Shown: in pieces, positions 34,533 to 44,476 of the stretch | Numbering within the stretch: the stretch's first letter is position 1 | Layout: every line of letters starts with the position of its first letter | NCBI GenBank assembly: GCA_021404565.1 | Contig: JAAWWF010000008.1 | Coordinates: 1-64,000 of the forward strand | Direction of reading: 5' to 3' | Source: Roseivirga sp. | GTDB taxonomy: Bacteria > Bacteroidota > Bacteroidia > Cytophagales > Cyclobacteriaceae | DNA: 64,000 nucleotides | The notes under the pieces: model-generated | The model's input: only the letters and a program-made list of their open reading frames with translations | Told to the model about the DNA's origin: nothing | The model's database searches: none | Translations under genes and position numbers: made by a program

Positions 34533-35696
34533 TTAGTCCAGGATCTGGTCCAGTACATCAAAAGCTTCTTCTGTATCTCCTACAAACCGGTGTAGAATTT
34601 CACCCTCGGGGCTTAAGATAAACTTGGTGGGGAAGCCTGCTACATTGAGCTTTAATACCAGACTTTTGTCACCGTCTCCGGCCAATACCTGCTGCCAGTC
34701 ATAGCCTTTGGGTTCCATAAATTTGAGAATTTTCTCCTTTGTATCTCCACTGTTTACCCCCAGTACTACAAGCTCATCTTTATACTTTTCCTGATACTCT
34801 TTTACTTTAGGCATTTCTGCAATGCAGGGGCCACACCAGGTCCCCCAGAAATCGATCAATACATGTTTACCTCTCAGTGAATTCAGCTCAAAGTCACTGC
34901 CGTCCATGGTAAGGTTGGTAACAAAATTGGGCATGGTTTTGCCAATCAGCGTAGACTCGATACCTTCAACCCGCATGGCCACCTCTTTGTAATAGGTATA
35001 ATCTTTCAGGCTGGTATCAAAGGTTTTAAAAATATCAATCGCTTTGTCCTGTGTTACCTGGCTGCGTACCATCATGTCCGACAAGTACCAGATGGCTGCC
35101 TCTGAAGAGGGGTGGCTGGTAACAAATTGCTCTTTCAGGCCGGCTACCTCCGCATTATAGCTGTTAATGGAATTTGTGAACTCCTGTTTCATCGGGTCGC
35201 CATCTTCCAGTTTATCCACTTTGAGCTGAAGGTTTACGGCCTTGTTGAGCAAAGGGAAAATCCGCTTGTTGATGCTGGAAAGATCATCATTGGCGGCAGT
35301 ACCAGTGGGGTAGGCATTCACAAAGTCGGTGATTTCACCTTCGAATTTGATCTCGTCTCCGGGGCTGGCCAGAAAGGCAAACTGTGATGACTTTGCCGGA
35401 TAGTAACCCCGACCTGTTCGCTTCATGGTACTTTCTACATTGGGCCAGAAGATGATAAAGGTGGGCTCGCTGATTATACCGGTATAGGTGAAATGCTCAT
35501 TTTCGACAAAAACAGAATCAAAAACCCTTTTCCCTTCGGCATTGCGATAGCCGTAAGACATAAACTCTGTATCCAGTCCTTTGATTGTCCCAGAGACAGT
35601 GAAACTGTCAGCGACTGCTTTTTCGGGTTGCTGACAAGCCAGGCAGGTGATGAAGGAAAGGAAGATCAGGAGGTATTTCAATGCCGTGTTTTTCAT
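34533..35696 (-). CDS. TlpA-family thiol-disulfide oxidoreductase lipoprotein
   Basis: The 387-residue protein has a lipoprotein signal (LLIFLSFITCLACQQ), an N-terminal DUF4369-like beta domain (residues 30-130, FTVSGTIKGLDTEFMSYGYRN), a helical linker and a C-terminal thioredoxin fold. The active site is WGTWCGPCIAEMP near residue 286, and the cis-Pro loop is NVAGFPTKFIL. Such periplasmic TlpA proteins reduce disulfides in cytochrome c maturation or other exported proteins, usually with electrons from a CcdA/DsbD partner; none is in the window. Confidence 0.92.
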   Translation of the reverse strand: MKNTALKYLLIFLSFITCLACQQPEKAVADSFTVSGTIKGLDTEFMSYGYRNAEGKRVFDSVFVENEHFTYTGIISEPTFIIFWPNVESTMKRTGRGYYPAKSSQFAFLASPGDEIKFEGEITDFVNAYPTGTAANDDLSSINKRIFPLLNKAVNLQLKVDKLEDGDPMKQEFTNSINSYNAEVAGLKEQFVTSHPSSEAAIWYLSDMMVRSQVTQDKAIDIFKTFDTSLKDYTYYKEVAMRVEGIESTLIGKTMPNFVTNLTMDGSDFELNSLRGKHVLIDFWGTWCGPCIAEMPKVKEYQEKYKDELVVLGVNSGDTKEKILKFMEPKGYDWQQVLAGDGDKSLVLKLNVAGFPTKFILSPEGEILHRFVGDTEEAFDVLDQILD

Positions 35697-35866
35697 AGTG
35701 TTATATCTGCTATTCTAAAATTAGCATATTTCTACTCAACCAGCTTAAACGCGAATTGATCTGCTCTGCTATCATAGGCCAATATGGAAGCATTCAGGCT
35801 GATATAAGAAGTGGGGTTTTAACTGTCATGTCTTTTAAGGTACACGTTTATTGCTAATTTCGCTTA

Positions 35867-36883
35867 ATGAAAAGCAGGTGGAGAACCATTGTAAAATGGT
35901 GTTTTTTATATCCTGCTGTGTTTGTATTGTGTATGGAACTGGCCCTTCGAATCCTCGGATGGGGTACTTTTTATGTGGATGACTATTCCATCAGGACAGA
36001 GCCTGAAAATGCATTTATAGGACATAGCGAACTCGGCATACAGCTGAATCCAGGGCAATACCGCATTATCCTTAATGATTCGGTCCGCTTTACGGCCACA
36101 CATGGTGAGGGAAATTATCGCGTGATACCGGCTGGTAAAAATGAACTAAATCCAGCCGTGCTTATGTTGGGCTGCTCCTTTACTTATGGCTATGGGGTAA
36201 ATGATGATGAGAATTTTGTCTCCCTTCTTCAAAAGGAGTTTCCGGATTTCAACTTCAGGAATGCTGGAGTAATTGGCTACGGCACGGTACAGTCCCTCAT
36301 GCAACTGAGAGAGGCAATAAAGAAGGATTCGCTCCAGGCCGTAGTTCTGAATTTTTCATCCTTTCATTTGATGCGCAACGGCCTTTCACAAACTTACCGT
36401 TCCAACCTGAAGATGGGTTACCAGCGTTCAAGTCAAACCGTGGAATCCTTGATGAGGGAGGCACGCTTTCCCTATATTAACTCATGCGATCTGAAGATCA
36501 ATTACCAGCCCTGGGAGACTATGTACACCAACTGGTACGGTCGCGAGTGGTCGGCTATAGTGAACTGGCAACAACTGGCCGATGACCGGAGAAAGGACGC
36601 GAGGATTGATGAATTGATGGTAGCCATGTGTATTATCCATGAGATAGTGAATCTTTGTGAGGATAGAGGTATTGCATTTGGTCTCGTTTGTCTGGATACT
36701 ACCCCCGAAACCGAGGAACTCAATAGAGCCTTACCCGAAATAGATTGGCTTAATGCAGGCTTTGATTTTACAAATGAAGCCCTCACCAACCTACCTTACG
36801 ACAGCCACCCCAGTGCTGAAGGGCATGCTTACCTGGCCGAAAAAATGAAACCATTCTTAACCGGATTGATGGATGGGAAATAG
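35867..36883 (+). CDS. SGNH/GDSL hydrolase-like protein, membrane anchored
   Basis: The 338-residue protein begins with one membrane helix (residues 10-32) and a periplasmic SGNH hydrolase domain. Block I is VLMLGCSFTYGYGVNDDENF with nucleophile Ser104, the Gly block is NAGVIGYGT, the Asn block is AVVLNFSSFHL, and block V is YDSHPSAEGHAYLAEKM with the Asp-His pair. SGNH enzymes in this kind of setting O-acetylate or deacylate glycans and lipids. It is the first gene of the 35867-41882 operon and overlaps the RND gene by 11 bases. Confidence 0.82.
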   Translation: MKSRWRTIVKWCFLYPAVFVLCMELALRILGWGTFYVDDYSIRTEPENAFIGHSELGIQLNPGQYRIILNDSVRFTATHGEGNYRVIPAGKNELNPAVLMLGCSFTYGYGVNDDENFVSLLQKEFPDFNFRNAGVIGYGTVQSLMQLREAIKKDSLQAVVLNFSSFHLMRNGLSQTYRSNLKMGYQRSSQTVESLMREARFPYINSCDLKINYQPWETMYTNWYGREWSAIVNWQQLADDRRKDARIDELMVAMCIIHEIVNLCEDRGIAFGLVCLDTTPETEELNRALPEIDWLNAGFDFTNEALTNLPYDSHPSAEGHAYLAEKMKPFLTGLMDGK

Positions 36884-39068
36884 GAGTTGGTTTATATACA
36901 TTGCTATTGCGCTGATAACGGCACTTGGCTTTTACAGCGCACGGAATATTGCTATTGAAACAGACCTGACCGGCTATAGCCTGGCTTCTTTCTCAGCCTT
37001 GAATCGGTATACTGAGCTTCGATCTAATTTTGCCGAGCCGGGGCCCGGAGAAAGTGTTGTGATTCTTGAAAATGTACACGGATGGGACTCTTTTGACGCT
37101 TTTGAGTTTCTTGACCAACTTGTAGGTTTCTGGGAGGGGCAACCAGGCATCGACAAGGTTTCCAGCATCACCAACCTGATTTACCCGAGGCAGTCTGTTT
37201 TAACCGTAAGAAGACAACCTTTTCTGAACCTGAAGGATGAGGTGGATTTCAGTGCTCGCTATGCGGACTGGGCAAGTTACACTGATATTACCCGCAAGTT
37301 TATTTCGGCTGACCAGCGTTTTGCCTTGTTGTTTATCGCTACCAAATCAGGGGAGGGCTTAAGTCAGAGCTCCATCGAAGCTTTTTCCCAGGTTGTCTTA
37401 TCTCAGCCTGAACTGGAGGTGCATTTTTTACAGAATGACTTGATCCAGGAAGAGGTCCAGCGGATAACCCGCAATGATGCTATCAAGCTGGCCATTGTCA
37501 GCACTTTGCTGATATTATCAGCCTTTTATCTGTTGACCAGATCGCTAAGGGGACTGCTGCTAATTGCACTTATGGTGGCTTTTAATCTGGCTTGCACGCT
37601 GGTGTTTATGGGAGTATTAGAGATTCCCTTTACCATCCATATGATTACGGTACCCTGTATTGTGATTGTACTTTCCTTCACAGATATCATGCACATTCTG
37701 TATCATCACAGGCTCTGCGTGGATAAGGGGCTGGAAAGTGAGGCTATCAGGAGGAGGGTTATCAATGCAGTTCAGCGGCCGATGTTGATCACCTCTTTGA
37801 CCAACATGATTGGTTTTTTGATTTTTCTGATCCTCTCCGAAAATGTGTATCTCTTCAATTTTTCCCTGGTTTCCATAGTGGGAGTGGCCATTGCTTTTTT
37901 AAGCTCGCGTTACCTTTTGATTTATGCCCTGAATGCGGCAAAACCTTTGATCGGGCAAACTAAGTTTTTAAACCTAAACACAACGCACCAACGGTTATTC
38001 AAGTGTGGTCAAACCAATAAGAAGTTGGTTTTTGGAAGCCTGTTCTCTTTAAGTCTTATTGTTGTGGTGCTCGTTGTTTTCCAGTTCAGGATCGATAGCG
38101 CTGAAGGGGCAGTCATGGCCAGAGAGTCTGAGCTAACCAGGGCCGGGGCGATTTTGAATGAGCATTTTTTCGGAGACAAGCAGGCAGAAGTAATCGTTAA
38201 GGTCAAAGACCATGAGTTGTGGTCTGCTGAGGTCCTGATGCAAATCGATTCCCTTGAAAAAGAAATTGTGCATATCTTTTCCCCGGCCTATCTTGAAAGT
38301 CCTGCTTTATTGGTGAAGCGATTCAGACGTTTCCAGAGAAACGGACATCCTCGCGCCTTGTCTTTGCCAAAAAAGGTCACTTCCAGCCTCAAGTCCGATT
38401 TGGATCAATATGCAGATAGTTTTGGGGGAGGCAGTATTTTGTCTGAGGACAGGAGAACTGCCAAGATCGCTTTTGGTTATAGAAACAATGGATTGGAAAC
38501 CTCCAGAGAACAATATGGAGCGCTTGATGATCTACTTGATCAGTACGAGTTGAGTGGTCTGGACTTTGAGCTAACGGGTAGAAGCTACTTGGGGGATCAG
38601 GGGGCCTACAACTTTACTATCAAAATCATCATCGGCTTGCTGGTGGGGATTGTAGCAGCGAGTATTCTGACCATGATCTTCATTAAATCTGCGAGACAGA
38701 GCCTGGGGCTGATTTTTGTAAATCTGTTTCCGGTGGTTGCAGTATTGGCGCTAATGCTCTCCACAGGGATCGCCATCACCCCGCTGACGCTTTTCTTTTT
38801 ATCGTTGCTGGCCGGGCTTTGTGTAGATGATTCTATCTATATCGTAACGCAGAACAGAGCGCAGGAGTCCGGGCTTCATATTTTCCCGATTATAGTGACG
38901 TCTACTGTGCTGGGGGTGGGTTTTATCGCGCTCGGATTTTCTGACTTTGAATGGGTAAGGCCCTTCTCCTGGGTGTTTTTAGTTGGAATCATACTGGCAC
39001 TGATCATGGATCTGCTGGTGCTCCCTTTGTTTATCAAGACTCAAATAAAACCTGAAAGACATGGCTAA
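36873..39068 (+). CDS. RND/MMPL family lipid exporter
   Basis: The 731-residue protein shows two RND repeats: one helix at residues 5-20, a periplasmic loop of about 180 residues, helices at 210-370, a second periplasmic loop at about 400-560 and a C-terminal bundle at 565-725. The helix motif VLSFTDIMHILYHHR and its repeat counterpart GLCVDDSIYIVTQNR carry the acidic residues (Asp-Asp/Asp) for proton relay. The layout matches MMPL and hopanoid/lipid exporters, not tripartite drug efflux pumps, which are about 1,040 residues. In context it is the likely exporter of the product made by the downstream glycosyltransferases. Confidence 0.88.
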   Translation: MGNRSWFIYIAIALITALGFYSARNIAIETDLTGYSLASFSALNRYTELRSNFAEPGPGESVVILENVHGWDSFDAFEFLDQLVGFWEGQPGIDKVSSITNLIYPRQSVLTVRRQPFLNLKDEVDFSARYADWASYTDITRKFISADQRFALLFIATKSGEGLSQSSIEAFSQVVLSQPELEVHFLQNDLIQEEVQRITRNDAIKLAIVSTLLILSAFYLLTRSLRGLLLIALMVAFNLACTLVFMGVLEIPFTIHMITVPCIVIVLSFTDIMHILYHHRLCVDKGLESEAIRRRVINAVQRPMLITSLTNMIGFLIFLILSENVYLFNFSLVSIVGVAIAFLSSRYLLIYALNAAKPLIGQTKFLNLNTTHQRLFKCGQTNKKLVFGSLFSLSLIVVVLVVFQFRIDSAEGAVMARESELTRAGAILNEHFFGDKQAEVIVKVKDHELWSAEVLMQIDSLEKEIVHIFSPAYLESPALLVKRFRRFQRNGHPRALSLPKKVTSSLKSDLDQYADSFGGGSILSEDRRTAKIAFGYRNNGLETSREQYGALDDLLDQYELSGLDFELTGRSYLGDQGAYNFTIKIIIGLLVGIVAASILTMIFIKSARQSLGLIFVNLFPVVAVLALMLSTGIAITPLTLFFLSLLAGLCVDDSIYIVTQNRAQESGLHIFPIIVTSTVLGVGFIALGFSDFEWVRPFSWVFLVGIILALIMDLLVLPLFIKTQIKPERHG

Positions 39069-40524
39069 TGTGCTTTTCGGATTTTGGGTATTGGTAAACC
39101 TGTTGCTCTTCGTTCATGTTTTTCATGAGTTTATCCTCATGCTTCTGGCCTTGAGGCCACATAAAATCGAGAACAATCGAGAGCTGAAAGAGCTGCCTTT
39201 TGTGACCATACAATTGCCACTGTTTAATGAGAAATATGTGGTAAAGAGATTGCTGGAAGCAGTATCAAAACTGGACTATCCAAAAGACAAGCTGGAAATT
39301 CAAATTCTTGATGATTCTACCGATGAAACGAGCGACCTGATCGGTGATTTTTTAAAGGAGAACGAGGAGGGAGGTTATGAGTTTATCCACATTCAGCGCG
39401 ATGATCGATCAGGTTATAAGGCCGGTGCTCTGGCTTACGGCACTGAGCGATGCAGAGGAGAATTTATCGCTATTTTCGATGCCGATTTTGTGCCGGATCA
39501 GAAATTTTTGATGCAAACTATACCACATTTTCAGGATGCCGGGGTAGGAGTGGTTCAAACACGCTGGCTTCATATCAATGAGGGACATTCCGTGTTGACA
39601 AGGGCCCAGGCTTTGATGCTTAATACACATTTCAGCGTAGAGCATTTAGGCAGAAAGAACGCCAATGGCTTCATTAATTTTAATGGTACCGCAGGGGTTT
39701 GGCGAAAGGAATGTATACTGTCTTCCGGAGGCTGGCAGGCTGATACCCTGACAGAAGATCTCGACCTTAGCTTCAGAGCTCAAATCAAGGGCTGGAAGTT
39801 TGAATATCTGTTTGATGTAGGTTCTCCCGCAGAACTGCCACTGACCTTCGATTCTTACAGAACACAGCAATTCAGGTGGTCAAAGGGAGCGGCCGAATGT
39901 TTGAGGAAAAATATCAGGTCCCTTTGGCGGTCTGGTGCGGCTACAAGTGCTAAGCTCGTGGGTACCTTCCATTTACTCAACAGCTCGGTTTACTTACTGG
40001 CCGTACTGGTTCTTTTACTAAGCCCTGCCGTATTCTATCTCACACAGGCTGAGGAAATCACATTACCCTACCACGCGCCCCTGACCATGTTGGGAGTATC
40101 CGTTCTTTACTTACTGATGCTGGTCTTTTTTGTGGGGCATTGGAAATCATCAGCCAACAAGGTGAAGGCGGTTCTGCTTTTTATACCCTCGGTGTTGATC
40201 TATTTTGTTATGACCACGGGCATTTCCATCTATATGGTACGAGGGGTCATAGAAGGCTACAGGGGAAAACACTCGGCTTTTGTTCGCACCCCAAAATTCG
40301 GATCCACAGTTTCCTTGCTCAGGCGCATTCGTGAGGGTTATGATTTCAAAAATGAAGGCAGATTGCTATTGCTCGAGGTTCTGGGTTTTTGCTATGGCGT
40401 GTTTTGGGTGACTGTTGCGATTGTTGAGCTGAACCCAGCCTGTTTTTTATATGGCAGCATTCTGTTGATGGGATTTTCCTTGTCTCTGTTTTTTAAATAT
40501 AAAACCTTCTCGTGGCAGGCTTAA
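39061..40524 (+). CDS. Membrane glycosyltransferase family 2, cellulose-synthase/ceramide-glucosyltransferase-like
   Basis: The 487-residue protein has one N-terminal helix, a GT-A catalytic domain and four C-terminal helices (residues 315-490), the topology of processive or lipid-using GT2 enzymes. The D, D, D, QxxRW motifs are present: LDDSTDETSD (Asp84-Asp85), FDADFVPD (Asp140, Asp142), TEDLDLSFRAQIKG (231-244) and QQFRWSKGA (269-277). It transfers sugar from a UDP-sugar to a glycan or lipid acceptor at the cytoplasmic face. Its start overlaps the RND gene by 8 bases, and its end overlaps the next gene by 13. Confidence 0.9.
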   Translation: MANVLFGFWVLVNLLLFVHVFHEFILMLLALRPHKIENNRELKELPFVTIQLPLFNEKYVVKRLLEAVSKLDYPKDKLEIQILDDSTDETSDLIGDFLKENEEGGYEFIHIQRDDRSGYKAGALAYGTERCRGEFIAIFDADFVPDQKFLMQTIPHFQDAGVGVVQTRWLHINEGHSVLTRAQALMLNTHFSVEHLGRKNANGFINFNGTAGVWRKECILSSGGWQADTLTEDLDLSFRAQIKGWKFEYLFDVGSPAELPLTFDSYRTQQFRWSKGAAECLRKNIRSLWRSGAATSAKLVGTFHLLNSSVYLLAVLVLLLSPAVFYLTQAEEITLPYHAPLTMLGVSVLYLLMLVFFVGHWKSSANKVKAVLLFIPSVLIYFVMTTGISIYMVRGVIEGYRGKHSAFVRTPKFGSTVSLLRRIREGYDFKNEGRLLLLEVLGFCYGVFWVTVAIVELNPACFLYGSILLMGFSLSLFFKYKTFSWQA

Positions 40525-41882
40525 ATCGTCTTGTTGCCGGTGGAGTAGTCCTGCTAAGTCTGACGGGGTATCTTCTTTTGGCTTATCGTTTCGAGCGGAC
40601 AGATCACTTAGCCATTTTTAGCCTTTACGCACTGTTGTTTGCCTTAGGGCTCTGGCTTACCATGGCCTTCTTCAGATTCCGTAAGTCATGGGTGCCCCTT
40701 TTTGTTACCGGTCTTTGTTTCAGAGTGGTTTTTTTAGTGGTCACGCCCCATCTGTCCGATGACTACTTTCGCTTTACCTGGGATGGTGAGCTTCAACTGG
40801 AGGGAGAGTCTGCCTTTCGTTTTGTGCCTAACGATTATAGAGAGCATTTTGCCGGAGATTCTCTCAACTTGCAAAAATTTGAAGAGCTCTACAAAGCTCA
40901 CTCACAAGAGTTTCCCGCGGGTATTAATTCTAAGCAGTATCATTCGGTCTATCCTCCGGTTAGTCAGTTTGTTTTTGCCATTTCAAGTCTGATTGGTTCC
41001 CCGAATGAAGGGAATATTGTGGTAATGCGACTGATTATGCTTCTGGCGGAGGTTGTCTCTTTTTTTATACTCAGACGCTTACTTCAGGCTCATGGCAGGG
41101 CTTTGTGGCTTACCGGTTTTTACTGGTTGAATCCTTTGGTGATTATTGAATTAACCGGTAATCTTCATTTTGAAGGATTTGCCATTACAGGCCTGTTGCT
41201 TTCATTGTTCTTCCTGGTACAGCGGAAAACAGCCAGAGCAGGAATGACTCTTGCACTGGCTATTTGTACGAAAGTCAATCCCATATTTTTAATGGTGGCA
41301 GCCTTCAGAGAATTGGAACTGAAGAAGTTCATTTCTTTTTCGCTCGTGACAGTTCTGCTCAGTTCTGCAGCTTTTTATCTGATCCTCGATAGTGAGACCT
41401 TCTGGAATTTCAAAAACAGCTTTGGGTTGTACTTTACCTGGTTTGAGTTTAATACAGGGTTTTTCTATTTGGTCAGGGAGCTCGGTTTCAGGTTTCTGGG
41501 TCAGGACGTAACCAGTAATATCAGTCTGATTTTTCCAACCCTGACCTCTCTGCTTTTTGTATGGATCTCATTGTCAAAAGTCGGGAAGGATCTTTTTGAG
41601 CGTTTGTTGTTGCTGTACGTTATCTATTTTTCATTCACTCCCATTGTACATCCCTGGTACATTACCATGCTCATCCCGCTGGCTATCTTGTCAAAGAGGC
41701 TTTATCCCCTGCTCTGGTCATTCCTGATCTTCTTCACCTATAGTGCCTATGGCGAGACTTATGAGGAATCCTACACTGTTATTATAGTTGAGTACTTACT
41801 GGTTTATGTGCTTATGTATTTGGAGTACAGTGGTCGCTTTGCCTTTATCGATAGATTTAGAGAAAAAGTTTTTGGCCTTTGA
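40512..41882 (+). CDS. GT-C fold polytopic glycosyltransferase (GT87/mannosyltransferase-like)
   Basis: The 456-residue protein has about eleven membrane helices and a GTG start at 40512 set inside the 3' end of the GT2 gene. The first extracytoplasmic loop has the acidic motif HLSDDYFRFTWDGEL (Asp83-Asp84), with YPPVSQFVF later in the loop. Both are hallmarks of polyprenyl-phosphate-sugar-dependent GT-C enzymes that act on the periplasmic face. It probably adds sugars to the exported lipid or glycan. The exact donor and acceptor cannot be predicted. Last gene of the operon; the convergent SDR gene begins 67 bases on. Confidence 0.8.
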   Translation: MAGLNRLVAGGVVLLSLTGYLLLAYRFERTDHLAIFSLYALLFALGLWLTMAFFRFRKSWVPLFVTGLCFRVVFLVVTPHLSDDYFRFTWDGELQLEGESAFRFVPNDYREHFAGDSLNLQKFEELYKAHSQEFPAGINSKQYHSVYPPVSQFVFAISSLIGSPNEGNIVVMRLIMLLAEVVSFFILRRLLQAHGRALWLTGFYWLNPLVIIELTGNLHFEGFAITGLLLSLFFLVQRKTARAGMTLALAICTKVNPIFLMVAAFRELELKKFISFSLVTVLLSSAAFYLILDSETFWNFKNSFGLYFTWFEFNTGFFYLVRELGFRFLGQDVTSNISLIFPTLTSLLFVWISLSKVGKDLFERLLLLYVIYFSFTPIVHPWYITMLIPLAILSKRLYPLLWSFLIFFTYSAYGETYEESYTVIIVEYLLVYVLMYLEYSGRFAFIDRFREKVFGL

Positions 41883-41949
41883 ACCTGAAAAAAGGTCCCT
41901 ACTGAATCTACAGAAAAGACCTGATTGGATAGACATTGTTTTTCGCCCT

Positions 41950-42825
41950 TTAGTCTTTGTTCAGACCTAGCATACCTTCCATTCCGAAGTTGCCATAAAG
42001 GCCTCGGGTGATCCCGTGGAGCATGTTATTGTATTCGGTAACCGGTTCTCCCATACCCATATAATCAACGGTGGTACGGAAAGGTTTTTCACCGAAGGGA
42101 AGATCCAGCAAGTCACTTATTGCTTCTGCTACTTTTTCGGGGCGTTGTAGCGGGTTGGCGAGCAGTGCCTGATGAAAGCCTGCAAACGATGCTTCGGGTG
42201 CCTGGCTCATTTCTCCGTAAGAGGCCTCCCTGCTTTTATCGCTCGGCCTCAACATGGCATCTAAAAAACTGGTGGGCATGCCTCCAGGCTCTACTATACA
42301 GGATTCAATACCAAATGCAGAGAGCTCGGCTCTGTAGCTTTCGGCCAGGGCTTCGAGTGCCCATTTAGAAGCGCTGTAGGTACCATAAAATGGCATGGCA
42401 AGCCTGCCGATACAGCTTGAAATATGCATAATGGTTCCCTGACCCTGGCTACGGAGGTGAGGCAGTACTGCTCTCATCAATCGCTGTACGCCAAAGACGT
42501 TCACATCAAATATGGTCTTCATGTCATCGGCTGTCGCAAACTCCTGAATACCCATTGCACCAATACCTGCATTGTTGATGACCACATCAAGTCCTCCAAG
42601 CAGCTCAATGGCCTTCTCTGTTCCCTGGTTGACGCTGTTTTCATCGGTTACATCCATTTCTACAAGGTGTACACCCAAGTCCTGAAGGCTCCTGGCGATA
42701 GTTTCATTTTTAGCACCAACAGACCTCATGGTACCGACTACGCTGTGACCGTTGGTGATAAGTGCTTTTGCTGCCAATGAACCAAAGGCTCCACTCGCTC
42801 CTGTGATTAATATTTTCTTGCTCAT
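41950..42825 (-). CDS. Short-chain dehydrogenase/reductase
   Basis: The 291-residue SDR has the motif ITGASGAFGSLAAKAL (TGxxxxxG variant of the Rossmann loop), NNAGIGAMG, active-site Ser in HISSCIGR and YSASKWALEAL. The C-terminal part (LDAMLRPSDKSREASYGEMSQAPEAS) matches oxidoreductases often regulated by an AraC partner. The AraC regulator lies upstream on the same strand with a 315-base spacer. Substrate unknown. Confidence 0.9.
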   Translation of the reverse strand: MSKKILITGASGAFGSLAAKALITNGHSVVGTMRSVGAKNETIARSLQDLGVHLVEMDVTDENSVNQGTEKAIELLGGLDVVINNAGIGAMGIQEFATADDMKTIFDVNVFGVQRLMRAVLPHLRSQGQGTIMHISSCIGRLAMPFYGTYSASKWALEALAESYRAELSAFGIESCIVEPGGMPTSFLDAMLRPSDKSREASYGEMSQAPEASFAGFHQALLANPLQRPEKVAEAISDLLDLPFGEKPFRTTVDYMGMGEPVTEYNNMLHGITRGLYGNFGMEGMLGLNKD

Positions 42826-43140
42826 TTGAATATGGTTTTTGTTTGATTATCAATTTGACAGGTCAAATGTCGCTTGCTCCACAGGGCTTTTTGAGCACAG
42901 ATTGGGGAAAGGAAAACACATTTTAGGGATTGCTATACTCACTGGTATTTCAGTGAGCAAGATTATCTCACAGGCCACGAATTGAGGGTTGACCGAAGTC
43001 AAATCTTTGGGAGGACTTGCTCACCTAAAGGACTGAGGGTTTAATCAAATGCCTTAAGCTTCGAGGTCCGAGGCGGAGGGAAGGGCTAAGGCGAAAACCA
43101 CAAAAAACGATTTACCAATCCACCAATGAGCAGACGATAG
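42826..43140. other. Intergenic region with hairpin; no gene seen
   Basis: The spacer between the AraC gene and the SDR gene, both on the minus strand, has no ORF of note. A hairpin CTCACTG-GTATTT-CAGTGAG at 42938-42957 could end the AraC transcript; the SDR promoter should lie between it and 42826. Confidence 0.5.
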
Positions 43141-44049
43141 TCAGTTGACTTCCCGATATTCCTGGGGAGTCATGCCGGTTTTGTTTTTGAAAAGACGGCT
43201 GAAATAATGGGGGTAGTTGAAACCCAGGTTGTACGCAATGCCGGAGATGGATTCGCTGCTGCTCAGCAATAGGTTCTTTGCCTTGTCTACCAGGAAATCG
43301 TTGATATGATCCTTGGTAGTACGGCCTGTTTCTTTCTTCAATACATCACTTAAGTAGCTTGCAGAAAGGTGACATTCATCTGCCAGATATTTAATCGTTG
43401 GTGGTCCTGATTCCACCAACTGACCTGATTTGTACCAGTCTTTAAGCAGGGACTCCACCTTTGAAATGAGGTCTTTATTTTGTGCTGTTCGTGTATTGAA
43501 TTGTCGCTCGTAGAAACGGATAGAATAGTTAAGGAGCAACTCAATATTGGAGACGATTACACGCTGACTGTGATTGTCAATGCGCTCATTGATCTCCATC
43601 TGGATGAGCCCCACACAATGATTCATGGTAACCTCTTCGTGTTCAGAAAGGTGCAGTGCTTCGTGGGTATCATATCCGAAAAATGAGTAATCTTCTATAC
43701 GATCTCCCAGGGGCGTATTCCTGATCAGGTCGGGGTGGAAGTAGAGTAGCCAGCCATTGATCTCATTGAGCCCGTGAGCCCTGGTAAGCGTAATCACCTG
43801 GTCCGGGGCTGTAAACAAGAGCATACCTTCGGCCTGGTCATAGTGGTTGCGTCCATAGTCGAGGGCACAGTTGGCATCTTTCAGAGCAATGCAGTATAGA
43901 TCTGAGGTGATTCTGGACCCTACACGTTCTTCCTCGCAGGTGAGTTTTGACATGTCTATGACCGTAATCAGGGGGTGAGCAGGTTTGTCAAGACCTAATG
44001 ACTCATGAATCTCATTGACTGATTTCGTTTTGAAGATACTGTCCGGCAT
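43141..44049 (-). CDS. AraC family transcriptional regulator
   Basis: The 302-residue protein has an N-terminal beta-barrel-like effector region (residues 30-150, LYCIALKDANCALDYGRNHYDQAEGMLLFTAPDQVITL) and the C-terminal double helix-turn-helix of AraC/XylS proteins: LADECHLSASYLSDVLKKETGRT and ISGIAYNLGFNYPHYFSRLFKNKTGMTPQEYR. It most likely controls the SDR gene downstream, as in many Bacteroidota where the two occur together. It is divergent from the GH81 gene, across a 427-base space, and could also act on that gene (less likely). Confidence 0.92.
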   Translation of the reverse strand: MPDSIFKTKSVNEIHESLGLDKPAHPLITVIDMSKLTCEEERVGSRITSDLYCIALKDANCALDYGRNHYDQAEGMLLFTAPDQVITLTRAHGLNEINGWLLYFHPDLIRNTPLGDRIEDYSFFGYDTHEALHLSEHEEVTMNHCVGLIQMEINERIDNHSQRVIVSNIELLLNYSIRFYERQFNTRTAQNKDLISKVESLLKDWYKSGQLVESGPPTIKYLADECHLSASYLSDVLKKETGRTTKDHINDFLVDKAKNLLLSSSESISGIAYNLGFNYPHYFSRLFKNKTGMTPQEYREVN

Positions 44050-44476
44050 ACTGTTAACTCTTTGTTTGACAAAGCTCAGAAGAAAGATACGATTTGAAGA
44101 GCACTAATCGAGGAGGTATTAACACAAAATAAGGAATCGAAGTTTCTTTCAATGAGCGTCTGCCAATGATTTCTTTCGTTGGATTTTAACCCCGGGATCA
44201 AGAAGTTTTTTGTCACCGGAAATTGCTCAATAATTTGTCATGCAGGATGTTAATACTTCAATAGTCAGTCATTTAGCCAGAGCGGATGAGTGCTGTACTA
44301 TGCTCTTGCGAAGTAGTACCTGTAGAAAGTGTAATTATTCAGAAATATTCTCTGGAGGGCTTATTTTAGATAAAACATAGGTTTTGTTGTATTGACTGAT
44401 GTGTTTTTGTGGTAGTAGTTTTTTATGTTCCGGGCTGTCGTTAGTCTAGCTTGCCCTACATCTAATCTTGACCATA
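44050..44476. other. Divergent promoter region of AraC and GH81 genes
   Basis: This AT-rich 427-base region must hold the promoters of two divergent genes. I see no perfect inverted repeat and no convincing match to the phylum's TTTG / TAnnTTTG promoter at the right spacing. No ORF is worth reporting. Confidence 0.4.
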
